This document shows, in pieces, positions 1 to 11,362 of a stretch of DNA of 64,000 nt (its first letter is position 1; the number at the start of each line of letters is the position of its first letter). Below the pieces are notes generated by a model that saw only the letters and a list, made by a program, of their open reading frames with translations, was not told where the DNA came from and did not search any database. This stretch comes from Takakia lepidozioides (taxonomy: Eukaryota; Streptophyta; Takakiopsida; Takakiales; Takakiaceae): NCBI GenBank assembly GCA_030704615.1, contig CM060732.1, positions 35,011,053-35,075,052 on the forward strand. Reading direction: 5' to 3'. The translations under genes were made by a program, and so were the position numbers.

Positions 1-396
1 ATTCGAGGAAGAAATTGCATAGCGTAATCTGGTGTTCAGGCCACAGGATGGTCCAAGTGAAGAAGGGGAGCCATCATGGCGTCATAAGGTCTGGAATCAA
101 GACAATAGAAAGGGTTGAAGTGGCTGCTGACGGGCGCATGGAAGGTGCCACTTGACATGCAGACCCGCCGCTTCACTAGTGGATAAAAACAATAAGTCTA
201 TGAACAGAGGCTTCTTTTTTTGAAATTGCTTTGGTAGATTTATGACTACCATCTTGGCAGAAGAGAAGCGGTGAGACATGTGCACAAAAAAAGTTTTTGA
301 AATGGGAATGGAGAACTCCGGACTTCAGACCAAAAACGGGAAAGGATGGATGCACTGATGTTGTGATGACAGTGAGAGAATAAGTGAGAGAGAGAG

Positions 397-427
<31 letters not shown>

Positions 428-1504
428 CCTGTTCGTCACGGATTCAGAATGGTCACTGTTGTCTTCCATTCTTGCATTCTGATTCAGTGTCATAACCTGG
501 ACACCATGCTGCCGTGTGTAGTGATAACCTGGACCAATGTAGATCTGGCTTGTTTGTTTGGAGAGATCAATGATGGTTAGCTGGAGCTGCAAAAAAAACC
601 ATGGAAAAGGATAAGGTGATTTCTTATGGGATCAGGATCTGAACAACTGCGTTCCCACAGTTGAAGGGAAAAGAGGGATGTTGGGGTATTTGGGTTGAAG
701 TCTGACAAAGAATGAGAGCTGTTGAGCGATGGGTCATTGGAAAAAGGGACAAGAGAGAGAGAAAGAGAGAGAGACAGATGGATGGGATGGTTGTGTCTTG
801 AGAGACCGAGGATGACTTCAAGGCTGGCCCGCACTGGATGCCCTAGCAGAGTGTGCATTCACATTACATGACAGATCTGCTGCTGTGAAATAGTGGGGAA
901 CCTGGTGACATAGACAGAGATAGTTGAAACAGACAATAAAGGGAAAGAAAGAGAGAGAGTGAAAAATGGGATATTGGGTAAGGAAGAGCTGCAATTCAAA
1001 AGGGCTGTGGGGGGTTGGCCATTTTGGGGAGATGAGATGAAGAAAACCTGAACCTGAAAGAACCAGTGCCCCTGCAGACCATGAAGATCTTAGCTGCCCT
1101 CCTCCTAATCTGTGTCACCACTCAAAAAGGGGATTTCCGACCTGTCACTGCTCCTGCTGCTCAAGTGGGCTCACATAAGGATCGTTTTACCCGCTGCCAT
1201 TGGGCTGATTGCATCAACTGATCTCGCACCAGCTAGCTGGTGTGTCCTGCGGTAGGGGATGTTTGTGTAAAAGGTAGAACCAAGAGTGAACAACAAATGA
1301 CTATCCCATCCATGTCTTCCCCTTCCCCGCTTCGGCGTGGATTGAGGATTGCTTGAACTCTGATCACGAAGGAGCTGAGGGAAAACCCACAGCCAAGTGA
1401 CGACATTGGACCAGATTGAAAAGAACGCTTCTTTCCTTTTGCTCCGCAACCAATGAGGGGAGCACAATTAGGATTATACAGAATTGGATTCACGCCCCTT
1501 CTTT
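1..1504. other. Low-complexity region with GA microsatellites, no clear gene
   Basis: No protein family is recognisable on either strand. GA-rich simple repeats lie near 379-425, 751-776 and 942-960, and the long minus-strand frames here are translations of those repeats. The region does not resemble the family-A LTR or the family-A gag leader that should lie upstream of the decayed element starting near 1505, so that element is truncated or rearranged at about 1505. Confidence 0.5.
1081..1221 (+). CDS. Possible small secreted peptide ORF (46 aa)
   Basis: A short ATG-to-TGA frame encodes 46 residues. It starts with a Lys followed by a Leu/Ala/Ile/Val-rich stretch (residues 3-13) that looks like a signal peptide core, and ends with a mature part holding two cysteines in the last ten residues. 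No family is recognised. It lies in low-complexity DNA beside decayed transposons, and a frame this short arises easily by chance. It could also be the first exon of a longer gene. Only the reading frame and the hydrophobic start are seen; secretion is inferred. Confidence 0.15.
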   Translation: MKILAALLLICVTTQKGDFRPVTAPAAQVGSHKDRFTRCHWADCIN

Positions 1505-2110
1505 TCACACTACAGAGGGACTCTGAGGATGAGTCAGATGAAGAAGAAGAGCAGAACTAAAAAGAAAGAGTAAGAGAAAGGAGAAGTTGAAGAGGGATAA
1601 CTATGAAAAAAATTTGAAGAAATCTTGAAGAGTATGCCACGAGGCTGCACACAATTGGAGGAAGGGTGTATGGTGTGCAAAGTGCCAGAATGAAGGCCAT
1701 ACCACCACAGAATGCCACATGAAGGAGAAACACTGTACTATCTGTAAAATGGATAACCATTCTCTGCTAATATGTTACTACAACAGAAGGACAGCTGCAA
1801 GAGAACCTAGGCAAGTAAGGTCATCGGTTCAGCCCCAGCCGAGAAGAAACCTGATCAGACCACTTGTAGGTCTGGTGGTTATAACAATGGCATGAAGGGG
1901 AGGAGGTAATTCAAGAGGGAATTACCAAGGAAATTCCAGCGGCAACTATCAGGGTAATCCAAGGGGGAATTACCAGCCCGGAATCAGGATTATAGAAATA
2001 ATCCAAGAACCACTCAAGGGCGAGGACCAAATGGTGAAGAGCTATGTTACTATGGTAATCAGCCAGGACATCGCAAGGCGGCCTATTCATTCTGGATAGA
2101 CACCAGAATG
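1505..2110 (+). pseudogene. Family-A element A1: decayed gag zinc-knuckle region
   Basis: This stretch matches, with many indels and substitutions, the gag 3' part of element A2 read on the minus strand at about 14675-14080. The acidic Glu/Asp run, the Lys-rich run, two CX2CX4HX4C-like knuckles (near 1676-1770) and the Gly/Asn/Arg-rich repeats (1880-1990) recur in the same order. Gag is the nucleocapsid and capsid polyprotein of Ty3/gypsy elements. No frame stays open for more than about 60 codons, so it is a non-functional relic. It opens abruptly at 1505 without an LTR or leader. Confidence 0.7.
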
Positions 2111-3358
2111 AGATGAGAGCTCCTGTGATGAAGGGCCCAGTGGTGGCAGCTCACATGGTTAGGCCATGTGTTTGTACCAGAAGTAAGTACAAGATAGTAA
2201 ACAAGAAAGTAAAAGCCAACAATACCTCTCCAGTAGAAGAGGAAGGATGATAATGGAAAGTGGCAATGATACGCCTGAAGATTAGAGACTTTGAAATATG
2301 AGAAGGACACTGCACAAGAGTGGCAGACACTATAAGGGAAAATGCAAAAGAGTACGGATATTCCTGTGGCAGATTCCTCTGATTCTGATGGAGAAGAGAA
2401 GGGAGTGAGGAAGAAAGGAAGAAAGAAGATGCAGACATGCAAGTCATGAAGAGACTTTGGCTTGAAGTAATATGCAGACCAAAGCAGAAATTACCATTGA
2501 CCCGCTATTCGCTGTGGCACTTATTGTAGCCCAGGCTTATCACGCAATCAATCGAATTGCCCAAGAGACAGGAACACAGACTGAACAGCAATGTGACCAG
2601 TTATAATGTAAGCCGGAAGGGCCTAGAACAGTCCTGGTACTTTGATGGATCTATGCCAGAATCCAATTGAGAATTGGAAGCACATAACTACTGATGTCTG
2701 ATAGATGGTGGTTTCTGGAGTAATATCATGGACAGACCACTTAGGAAGAAGCTTGGTCTAACTAACATGAAACCACCCCATTTACCTAAACAATGGCATA
2801 TCAAGAAGTGTTCAGCATTGGGATTAATAAGAGGAGTTAAGATACATATACAGAAGATGATCTTTATGATCATATTAACTTTGTTGAAAAAATGGGATGA
2901 AGTCATGAGGCTTACTCCTTATTATTGGACGCCGTGGCTGAAAACAGGCCAGGGTATTCCATGACTGGAATTCCTCAGTTACTAACCGTGCATAATGGGA
3001 TCACGAGATACCAATTACCACAAAGAAATCTAGTAGATACCTGCTACAAAGAGACCTCGAGGAGTCAGAGAGTAAGGAACTTACAGGAGGACTGGATGAT
3101 GAGCAAGGAAGCACCCTTATTTGCTCCTGCAACACCAGAGTTGGAGCAGGTTTGGCGAGATGCGGCTGAAAGCCTAAGTTTGTTTGAGCGGTATCTGCTG
3201 TGGTTTAGTGACAGCAACACCAATGAAGAGAACCAGCATTTAACCATCACATTTCTAATGAAGAAAGAGAAGAGAAATAGAATCCTAGAAGACAACCAGC
3301 CACTGTTAGCTTACAGGATTAAGTTGTGACTGTTTGACAATCACAGCTGATGAGCGGT
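2111..3358 (+). pseudogene. Family-A element A1: decayed protease region
   Basis: This is the degenerate counterpart of the start of the A2 pol frame (14073 downward on minus). Short islands are still readable, such as the DQLRKKLGLTNMKP-like stretch near 2725-2775 that follows the aspartic-protease site in A2, and the linker at 2925-3300. Frames change every 50-130 codons. The reverse transcriptase that should follow is hidden by, or lost in, the assembly gap at 3359. Non-functional. Confidence 0.65.
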
Positions 3359-3858
3359 NNNNNNNNNNNNNNNNNNNNNNNNNNNNNNNNNNNNNNNNNN
3401 NNNNNNNNNNNNNNNNNNNNNNNNNNNNNNNNNNNNNNNNNNNNNNNNNNNNNNNNNNNNNNNNNNNNNNNNNNNNNNNNNNNNNNNNNNNNNNNNNNNN
3501 NNNNNNNNNNNNNNNNNNNNNNNNNNNNNNNNNNNNNNNNNNNNNNNNNNNNNNNNNNNNNNNNNNNNNNNNNNNNNNNNNNNNNNNNNNNNNNNNNNNN
3601 NNNNNNNNNNNNNNNNNNNNNNNNNNNNNNNNNNNNNNNNNNNNNNNNNNNNNNNNNNNNNNNNNNNNNNNNNNNNNNNNNNNNNNNNNNNNNNNNNNNN
3701 NNNNNNNNNNNNNNNNNNNNNNNNNNNNNNNNNNNNNNNNNNNNNNNNNNNNNNNNNNNNNNNNNNNNNNNNNNNNNNNNNNNNNNNNNNNNNNNNNNNN
3801 NNNNNNNNNNNNNNNNNNNNNNNNNNNNNNNNNNNNNNNNNNNNNNNNNNNNNNNNNN
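3359..3858. other. Assembly gap, 500 N
   Basis: Exactly 500 undetermined bases. A round length of this kind normally marks a scaffold join of unknown true size, so about 2.5 kb of reverse transcriptase and RNase H sequence expected from A2 may be missing. The frames that appear to run through it are artefacts. Confidence 0.99.
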
Positions 3859-4890
3859 GTTCATAAAGGAGTGCTGTGAGGTCATTTGGAGAAGAGGACT
3901 CCAGTAGAAGAAAGATACTACTCGCAGGATACTGGGGGGGCTACTTTGTTCAAAGATGTACATGAGTATTGTCAGAAGTGATGAATGTCAGAGGCTAGGA
4001 CCTTTGCAGAGATCTGGAAGAAGGCCTTGCATCCTACAATGCCTACGGAACATTTCAGAAATGGGGACTAGACTTTGTTGGACCAATTAATCCCCACCAT
4101 CCAAGAATACACAAAACCGGTACATAATTACGCCACTGATTATACTACAAAGTGGGGTGGAAGCTAAAGCTTTGAGGGACAACACAGCCAAGTCAACAGC
4201 AAGGTTCCTGTACGAGAACATACTTACACGATTTGGAGGTCCCTTAGAATTTATCAGTGATCAGGGAAGTCACTTCATGAATGATGGACATTGAGTTATT
4301 GACTAAGAGGTTATGAGTGTTGCATAGAAAGAGTACAACATATTACCACAGGGTAATGGACAGGCAGAGGCTACCAACAAAATACTATGTACTATCTTGG
4401 CTAAGATAGTCAATGCAAACAGAACGGATTGGGATACAAAGCTGCTGACAGCTTTGTGGTCATACAGGACTTCATATAAGTCACCACAAAGTATACACCA
4501 TTCCAATTAGTTTATGGTATGGAAGCCTTACTTCCAGTGGAATTCCTGTTACATACCATGAGAACGGCGTGGGGAAAAAGAATGGAATGCAAGACTCCAT
4601 CAAGGTCAGGAAACATGAATTATAATGTGGAAAGAAGTACGTGCTGATGCAGCTGATAATATGACCAGAATCAGATGAAGCGAAAGGAACAGTTTGATGA
4701 AGGCAAGTTAAAGACTTTTAAGAAGGGGGATTTGGTTCTATGGTTGCAGAAGAAAGGAAAGATTCAAGCTTCTAAGCTTAAATCACCATGGAAAGGACCT
4801 TATGTCATACAAAAGATGTATGATAACAACACAGCCATGTTACAAAACCAAACAAAGAAATGCTGGAAGAGTCAATGCAAATAAGTTGAA
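3859..4890 (+). pseudogene. Family-A element A1: decayed integrase
   Basis: The first bases match the zinc-binding region of the A2 integrase (about 11100 on minus), then the catalytic core with the DQGSHFMN-like block near 4258-4285, then a C-terminal domain readable at 4675-4884 with a GDLVLWL block like GEIVLWL in A3. Integrase inserts the cDNA into the host genome; here it is broken by many indels. Finding an integrase C-terminus before the third ORF sets the gene order gag-pol-third ORF for this family. Confidence 0.7.
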
Positions 4891-5049
4891 AGGGGTACAG
4901 TGGTATCCATGACAAACCCCTGCAGCATGATTTGCATGTTGAACCGCAAGAGCAGTCACGTTTTTCTGTTTGGGGGGACTGCCACCAGTTGTTAAGAAAG
5001 GAGATGGAAACACTGTCGCTAGGCCCAGTATTATGTACAGGGGGTGGGC

Positions 5050-5262
5050 AAAACAAACGTGACACAGCATTATCAAGCCCATCACGGCGTGACACAGCCT
5101 ATCACAGCCCATACGGCGTGACACAGCCTATCACAGCCCATCACGGCCGCGTGACACAGCCTATCACAGCTAACCACCAGTGCCAACACAGCCTATCACA
5201 GCGTACACAGTATGACACAGCCTGTCACAGCTCAACACAGCCTACTAAAGTACACGATCCAT
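5050..5262 (+). repeat. Tandem repeat of CACAGCC-type units in element A1
   Basis: Units of the type cacagcctatcacagccca, some with an inserted ggcgtga, repeat about ten times. The same core (GTCACAGCC) builds the arrays inside the two family-A LTRs and, on the other strand, the leader of the unrelated element C. Confidence 0.85.
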
Positions 5263-5940
5263 AGAATCAGTGACAAGTGGACACATAAAAACTTCAGGAA
5301 AATGGCTGAAGGAAGAAGAAACGGAAATTACTTAAAAATAGACACGTGGAGGTCAGGGTGCGACACACAGCAGAGAATGAAGTGCAAGGACAGGTGTCAA
5401 AAAAGAAAGAGGACAAGAACGGCCGTCAAAAGGGATGAAAGGCGGGCCCATTAATGAATACGGAAAAAAGGAAACAGAACGAACGGCAAGTACACAGAAA
5501 AACTGAATTCATGTCGCATGTGTGATCCTAGTGGACTATCCAACAGGGAAAGTCCACTAAAGAAGATAAAAGTTAAAATCCAGTCACAGCGGATACAGCC
5601 AATAGAAAACCAGAGAAATGATCAAGAAAATGGAGGAAATTGAGCGCAAGAGGCGGCGTAGTGAGTAACGGGCGTCTCGACAGGACAGGCCATAAATGCT
5701 ATAACTTGGAAACTATGGAGGAACTAACGACTATACGCTCGCAATATTACTTACGCAATGGCAGAGACACGAAACGAAAGAGCAGAGCTTTTCTCTTGAA
5801 AATGCTTGCAAGCCCGCAGGCTTACAAGAGATTACCCATAGCTTTCTGCGGCAACCATACGTTTCTGCTTTGTGCACTACAGGCATTCCTGCAGTTGTTA
5901 CAGCCAAAGCAGTTCTGTGAGTCTAAGATGAAGAGAGTGA
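5263..5940 (+). other. Element A1 spacer between integrase remnant and third ORF
   Basis: Adenine-rich DNA with no convincing frame. By position it is the untranslated stretch between pol and the third ORF of family A, matching about 20860-21040 on the minus strand in A3. No splice acceptor or promoter can be assigned with confidence. Confidence 0.4.
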
Positions 5941-6641
5941 GTGAGGAATGGAGGAAATCAGGGTGAAGAGCACCACAATTCTGCAGAAACAAACGATGGC
6001 TACCCACAGGCGATAAAGATACTGAAGGAGCTGAGATTGGAAGGATTGCAAAGCATGGATTGGACACTACACCATAGACAGTACATGTTACAATTTTTGC
6101 AGAACTTTGAGCCAAAGACAGGAACAACAACGGTGAAGGGAGTTGAATTAATGATTACTCCCCTATACCTCCAGCAATTGTTTCGATTGCCAGCAGGTCA
6201 TGTGTATGTGGAGGAACACAGGGAAAGACTGCAAATAGGGGATTTATTCCAAGAAGGGAGTTTCTTTAAAACTCAGGGTTATGCTTGTACCAAAGCTGTG
6301 TACCCAGGGTTAAAAGACATAGGCCAAGTATTGAACGTTCTGATTGCCTGAAACAGAACCAACAATATTTGAGCAGATCCTTCACAGAGGAAATCCTCAA
6401 AGGCTTGAAGGGACAAGAGGTACCATGGGCGGACATAATGTACAACGCACTGGTAGAGGAGATGAAAAGATTACAAGGTACTACCGCAAAATCTCCTATC
6501 ATAGTGTCTGGCCCAATCATTGCTCAAATAATCCTTAGTTCGGCATACTTAATGCACAAGAAAGGAAGGAAATGGGAGTGTTTGAGCCAGAAACAACTGC
6601 AATGGAAGAGCAAGGCTCTTCACACAGTGAGGGTGGACTAG
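5941..6641 (+). pseudogene. Element A1 third ORF, conserved N-terminal domain (frameshifted)
   Basis: Two overlapping frames (5941-6351 and 6285-6641) together give a domain of about 190 residues that aligns by eye with the minus-strand frame of A3 at 20543-19986. Shared blocks are a (L/M)DW-L-H start, an EFL/QFL-N--N/FEP--T-T segment, a LFHLP/LFRLP block, DLFQ, QGY-C, KQNQ/RQNQ and a W-containing end. The mix of hydrophobic and polar blocks suggests a globular domain. It sits after integrase, where envelope-like genes lie in some Ty3/gypsy elements, but no signal peptide or membrane anchor is seen. Function is unknown. A resemblance to the plant-transposon domains of Ogre/Tat-type extra ORFs is possible but unproven. 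Confidence 0.6.
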
Positions 6642-7264
6642 CAGGCACAACCCGAGACTAAGAGGCAGAGAAGGGGAAAGACTGTAGTGGCGGATCCACT
6701 GGCTTCACGGATTCCGCATGATAATGTTTCCCAAGCTCATGACCAGGAAGGGGCACAGCAGCACAAAAGAATGTTATTACTGGAAGCAGGACCTTCAGAG
6801 AGGGAGGAAAGAAGTTACTTCTGCATCACAACCAACACAGCCACTTGAACGACTTGTCACAAGGTCACAAGTTATCCATGCAGCTCAACCCGAAATAATT
6901 GATTTGGAAAGTGAAGGGATAGATATTCCAACTACAGAACAGATAGTGGCAGAAATAGAGAAAGGGACCTTCTCTATGAATATTCTGGTCTGGTCAAGCA
7001 GACAGAAATCCCAGAGTGCAACAGTTGCCCAAAAGAGAAATCCTGAGGTACATATAATGCACACACCTGTGTCGGAGGTACCACAGGCGGAAAGGCCATG
7101 ACACTGTAGCACCGGTCATAAATGAAGTAGTAGCAACGGTCATAAATGAAGTAGTTCAGAAGAAAATCCGGGTGGGGACAATGGTCTGAGGGTTAGTGAG
7201 ACATCATACTGTTGAAGATCGGAGAGGAACAGCAGCAACCTCACCATGATGACCTCAACAGGCA

Positions 7265-8391
7265 ATGCTGATGAGTTCCATAGGCAGGACACTTAATTTG
7301 TTGGGGACTTATGTCAAAACCCATGTTCCAATTACCCAATTGACAGCCTTGAAAGAAGAACTCAGGAAGGAGTTTGAGGCTCGACTTGCCACTGAGTGTG
7401 CAAACAAGGTCGATGAAGAGGTCACTCTCAAGATGAAGCAGGACTTGGCCAATACAGAAATGGCTTTGCAATGGCCAAGCAACAATTGATTGAGGCAGGC
7501 CTCGCGCAAAGACCAGTTGCACGAAGCACATAAGCAACAGCTATACCAAATGCAGGTGCAGCATGAAAGCAAGTTGCAAGAACTGAATGCACTACATACG
7601 GAGTTGCAGACAGTGCATAACAGGATGGCGATACAATGCGCTACATTTACAACTATGCTTGACCAATCAACAAAAGAAATAAACAGTCAAGCGGAAAAAT
7701 GTACGAAGGCAGAAGAAGAGAATGTGGAGCACATGAAGCTCATTGTCGATATGAAGAATACAATCTGTCGCAATGAAGATACTCTCAAGCAATACAGGCA
7801 GATGGAAGCTGAGAATGAGAAATACATCGTGGAGTTGCAACAAACCATCGTGGCCAATAGAAATGAAATCGCGGTCAGTAACAAGGCTTCGAAAGAAGCC
7901 AATAATCTACTTGCTGCCTATGCGCAATTGGTTGAGCCACAGGCGAAGCGCATGAAGGATTTACAACAGCAGTTGGAATTGTATAAGCTAAGAGAGGAGC
8001 AAACTCTCAGGGGAACCACAAGCAGCTTGGTGGATAACAGCCTTATGCAGGTCTGGTGAGCACAAGGGCCAGTAGAGGGCAAAGCCCACGGAAGCTCACC
8101 CAAAGCGAGATGAATGAGCTTAGACTGCAGGTGCAGAACATTGCCACAACTACTATAGACAATGTCTATAGTAGGATAGCAGAGTTACAAGAGGATGTAG
8201 ACGGACTCCAGACTCAAGTGGAAGACCTCACTTCAAACATCGACCAAAGAGTCTATATCCCTCAGGAACAGCTAATGGCTTCTTATTTGCAAGCCAGAAC
8301 TCTGGCTTTTCAGTCTTCACAGGAGGTGCAGGAGATGCTAATGGTACAGGAACAGTACCACCACCACCACAACAGGTCAGTGTACCAGTAG
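7265..8391 (+). pseudogene. Element A1 third ORF, long coiled-coil section
   Basis: Frames 7265-7489, 7490-8059 and 8056-8391 form a nearly continuous Glu/Gln/Lys-rich helix of over 300 residues with hydrophobic residues at heptad spacing. Most of it (7490-8059) is open for 189 codons. The A3 copy has the same kind of segment at 19409-18840 on minus. Coiled coils of this length mean self-association; a structural particle-forming role is an inference. Two or three frameshifts break the protein. Confidence 0.6.
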
Positions 8392-8533
8392 CTGAACCTG
8401 TGGTTACTACAACCACACCACAGCCACCACAGCCGGAGGTATGGGGCAATGCCAGCTTTTAACCCACCTAAAACTCCAGCTGCCAGGGAGTACAGTAGGG
8501 CTATGATTATGCCCTTCAACCAAATTCCCATCA

Positions 8534-9499
8534 TTGGATTTGGCTTGGAAAGAATTTAGTCCTCCGCAGTCATTCGCACATTACTACCAAATCATGCGTA
8601 TTTGGCTGCCAGTGGCAACCAGGACTAAAGTTCTTCCAAACAATCGACATATTGAAGATCATCACTTTGCACAATACTGGCACGAGGCAGGTACCATGTT
8701 GAGGGAATTGGTTGCTTTCCAGGTTGTACATGGACTCATTTATACCAAGACCAAGGAGATAGCAAGTATTGTCATGGGGTGCGGGCTATACTACGCTGCT
8801 TGTTTTCTGATACGTTACCACATAGAGCAACAAAAGATGCAAGCACGCTTTCAAAGTTACTCCAGTGGAGATCATTGGGTATTACCTTCGGTGCCACCTC
8901 ATATGTACCTATATGACCCAAAAGTTATGATACAGAAGGATTCTCAAATTCGTTCATGGTTTCAAGCAGCTTGCAACAATTTGTCAACACAGAAATTCGG
9001 ACTTGATGACATTTTCTATAAGGGACATATCGCATGGAAATACTTGCACGCTGCACCAGTAATTGGTACCCACTCATCTGGACAGACAAGGAGCTCAGTG
9101 TCTACACCAATTTTGCTGTTCAACGTTACACCAGGTTGTAAAATGCAAACTTCCAGACATGGTAGGACAGCATTGTATGCCCCAGATGATTCCACAAAAA
9201 GTTCGAAAATTAAAACACCTGAAGGCGATGAGGATTCTGATACAACTGTTTCTTCACAGAATTCTTTTGACATGGGAGAAGACTATGCAATTCAGATGGA
9301 AGAGAAGAAACAAAGGGGATCTCCTATGCCGGAAAGATTACCTCGATATCAGCCTCCAGAAGGCCTCACTTATCCAGGTAGTGATCAACCATCTCCATCA
9401 ACCAGAGACAGACCTCGGGCTCGTACACACAGCCCACCACGAAACTCTCAACGTCAACAAGGTGCTCACTCACAAAGGTTTGCTACTCGGAAACAGTAA
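8534..9499 (+). CDS. Element A1 third ORF, C-terminal domain (321 aa open)
   Basis: The longest open part of the third ORF. Residues 1-200 are a Trp/Tyr/His-rich domain; residues 95-110 are fairly hydrophobic but too short and polar-flanked for a confident membrane span. Residues 215-321 are a Ser/Pro/Arg-rich low-complexity tail, of the kind that often binds nucleic acid. A weakly similar block is at 18555-18295 on minus (A3). The frame stops 20-35 bases before the polypurine tract, as expected for the last gene of an LTR element. No known family is recognised. The first in-frame ATG may not be the true start, since the upstream coiled coil is probably the same protein. Confidence 0.55.
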   Translation: MDLAWKEFSPPQSFAHYYQIMRIWLPVATRTKVLPNNRHIEDHHFAQYWHEAGTMLRELVAFQVVHGLIYTKTKEIASIVMGCGLYYAACFLIRYHIEQQKMQARFQSYSSGDHWVLPSVPPHMYLYDPKVMIQKDSQIRSWFQAACNNLSTQKFGLDDIFYKGHIAWKYLHAAPVIGTHSSGQTRSSVSTPILLFNVTPGCKMQTSRHGRTALYAPDDSTKSSKIKTPEGDEDSDTTVSSQNSFDMGEDYAIQMEEKKQRGSPMPERLPRYQPPEGLTYPGSDQPSPSTRDRPRARTHSPPRNSQRQQGAHSQRFATRKQ

Positions 9500-9519
9500 A
9501 CCGTGAGGACACGGCTTTT

Positions 9520-9534
9520 TGAGGGGGGAAGGGT
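9520..9534 (+). other. Polypurine tract of element A1
   Basis: A purine run (gaggggggaaggg) directly precedes the LTR start TGTTAG at 9537. In LTR retrotransposons this tract primes plus-strand DNA synthesis, so it fixes both the LTR boundary and the sense direction of the third ORF. Confidence 0.8.
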
Positions 9535-9536
9535 AA

Positions 9537-10595
9537 TGTTAGAGGACTGTAGGGGACTTAGACACTTATACGGGATCTGTAGGGTACCCTTAATTTTTGC
9601 ACAGACTGAGACAAACAGGAACCTTAGGGGTGACAGCAGCGCACTGTAGAGGGGGGTTACATAGCCCACACAGCCAACACAGCCCGTCACAGCAGTCACA
9701 GCCCACACAGCCAACACAGCCCGTCACAGTCGTCACAACCCACACAGCCCACACAGCCCGTCACAGTCGTCACAGCCCACACAGCCCACACAGCCGTCAC
9801 AGCCCACACAGCCCGTCACAGTCGTCACAGCCCACACAGCCCACACAGCCGTCACAGCCCACACAGCCCGTCACAGTCGTCACAGCCCACACAGCCAGTC
9901 ACAGCCCGGCACAGCCACACAGCCAGTCACAGCCCGACACAGCCAAACACAGCCAGTCACCGCTTGACACAGCTGTCACGATAATAGGGAACGAAGAGTA
10001 GGACAGGGAACGACTGTGGGGAACAACACCTGTGAAGGGAACATGTTAATTCACATACGACGGTTAGAGAGGAAACGGTTAGAACCGCGGATAGGAGGAT
10101 AAAGGGAAGAACGGGGAATGATACGGGGATGATCATTATTCGGGAGGACTTCGGAGACAGGCGGGAGCGGAGATCGGAGAGCACGATGAAGGAGAAAAGA
10201 GGATTAGTAGATGCTTGTTATATGCAAAGCTATAGTGATATAGGAAAGAAGAATAGAGACACAATGGCTTCGGCCTGATACCTGATAAATCATAATCTGA
10301 TACTTATACGATACAATCACACTGTGTAGAGAGATCTGAGTGAAGCTGTGGATTGAATGGAGGAGTTAAGGAAACCGATAAATTGATGAAGCAAACTGAT
10401 ACTTAATTATCAATGGTAAGGTAGCTAAGATAAATGCGGAAAAGGAAACAAATAGGAAACACCCCCATGATACACTAGCTGTAGGTCATGACTGATTGTT
10501 CTGCGCGGGCTGAGTACTTAGAGATTTCCAACTCTTCTATCTTGGAGTTTCCGCCTCGGATAGCGAAGGGATGGGTGAGTAAAAGCCGCGCGACA
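9537..10595 (+). repeat. Family-A 3' LTR of element A1 (1059 bp)
   Basis: It starts TGTTAGAGGACTG and ends CGCGCGACA, the TG...CA ends of LTRs. The same sequence in reverse orientation is 16634-17664. Positions 9660-9985 are a tandem array of CACAGCC(C) units; the last 100 bases are nearly identical in the two copies. At 10595/10596 the LTR passes directly into the interrupted integrase of minus-strand element A2, which is the footprint of an insertion into A2. Confidence 0.85.
9660..9985 (+). repeat. CACAGCC tandem array inside the family-A LTR
   Basis: More than 30 units of 9-11 bases (cacagccca, cacagccaa, cacagcccgt, cacagtcgt) follow one another. The copy in the A2 LTR (17265-17545, inverted) has a different unit order and number, so the array expands and contracts. 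Its place inside the LTR suggests an enhancer or spacer role, by inference only. Confidence 0.9.
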
Positions 10596-11311
10596 GGGTA
10601 ATATGTTGTACTCTTTCTATGCACAATCATAAACTCTTTAGTCAACAACTCAATGGTCGCATTCATGAAGTGACTTCCTTGATCACTGATAAATTCTAAG
10701 GGACAGCCAAATCGTGTAAGTATGTTCTCGTACAGGAACCTTGCTGTGGACTTGGCTGTGTTGTCCCTCAAAGCTTTAGCTTCCACCCACTTTGTAGTAT
10801 AATCAGTGGCTGTAATTATGTACCTGTTCCGTGTATTCTTGGATGGTGGGTTAATTGGTCCAACAAAGTCTAGTCCCCATTTCTGAAATGGTTCCGTAGG
10901 CATTGTAGGATGCAAGGCCATCCTTCCAGATCTCTGCAAAGGTCCTAGCCTCTGACATTCATCACACTTCTGACAATACTCGTGTACATCTTTGAACAAA
11001 GTAGGCCACCAGTATCCTGCGAGTAGTATCTTTCTACTGGTAGTCTCTTCTCCAAAATGACCTCCAGCCACTCCTTTATGAACTTCCGCCAAAACTTTAT
11101 TTACTTCATGGTGGTACAAGCATCGTTTTAGTACTCCATCAGGTCCTAACTTATACATTCTGCTTCCTACCATAGTATAAGGTAAAGCTTTGATAGCAAT
11201 TCTCTTCCTCTGCTCCTTACCATAACTAGGTGGGTACTGACCATGAGCAAGGTAGTATCTGATTGGCCACTGCCAATCTAACCAGTCATCTGCACTTCCC
11301 TGCACCTCCAC
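10596..11311 (-). pseudogene. Element A2 integrase, cut in the catalytic core
   Basis: Reading from 11311 downward: an HX-H-X-CX2C zinc-binding region (GGHFGE and the C-QKCDEC block near 11090-10950), then the DDE core with a LDFVGP block (first Asp, about 10870) and a SDQGSHF block (second Asp, about 10690). The frame is interrupted at 10596, just after the residues that precede the third catalytic acid, where the inverted LTR of A1 begins. The final 40 codons of the apparent frame are LTR sequence. It inserted element cDNA; this copy cannot. Confidence 0.85.
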
Positions 11312-11362
11312 TGCAAAGAGACTCGCATCTGGTAATTGATCATCTATTCCTGTGGCTGGTTC

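Noticed and set aside
3319-3963. Frames running through the N gap
   Set aside because: Unknown bases cannot support an open frame.
9597-10001. 134-codon frame of THTAHSRHSP type (and its inverted twin at 17236-17604)
   Set aside because: Translation of the LTR tandem array; both copies sit inside LTRs.
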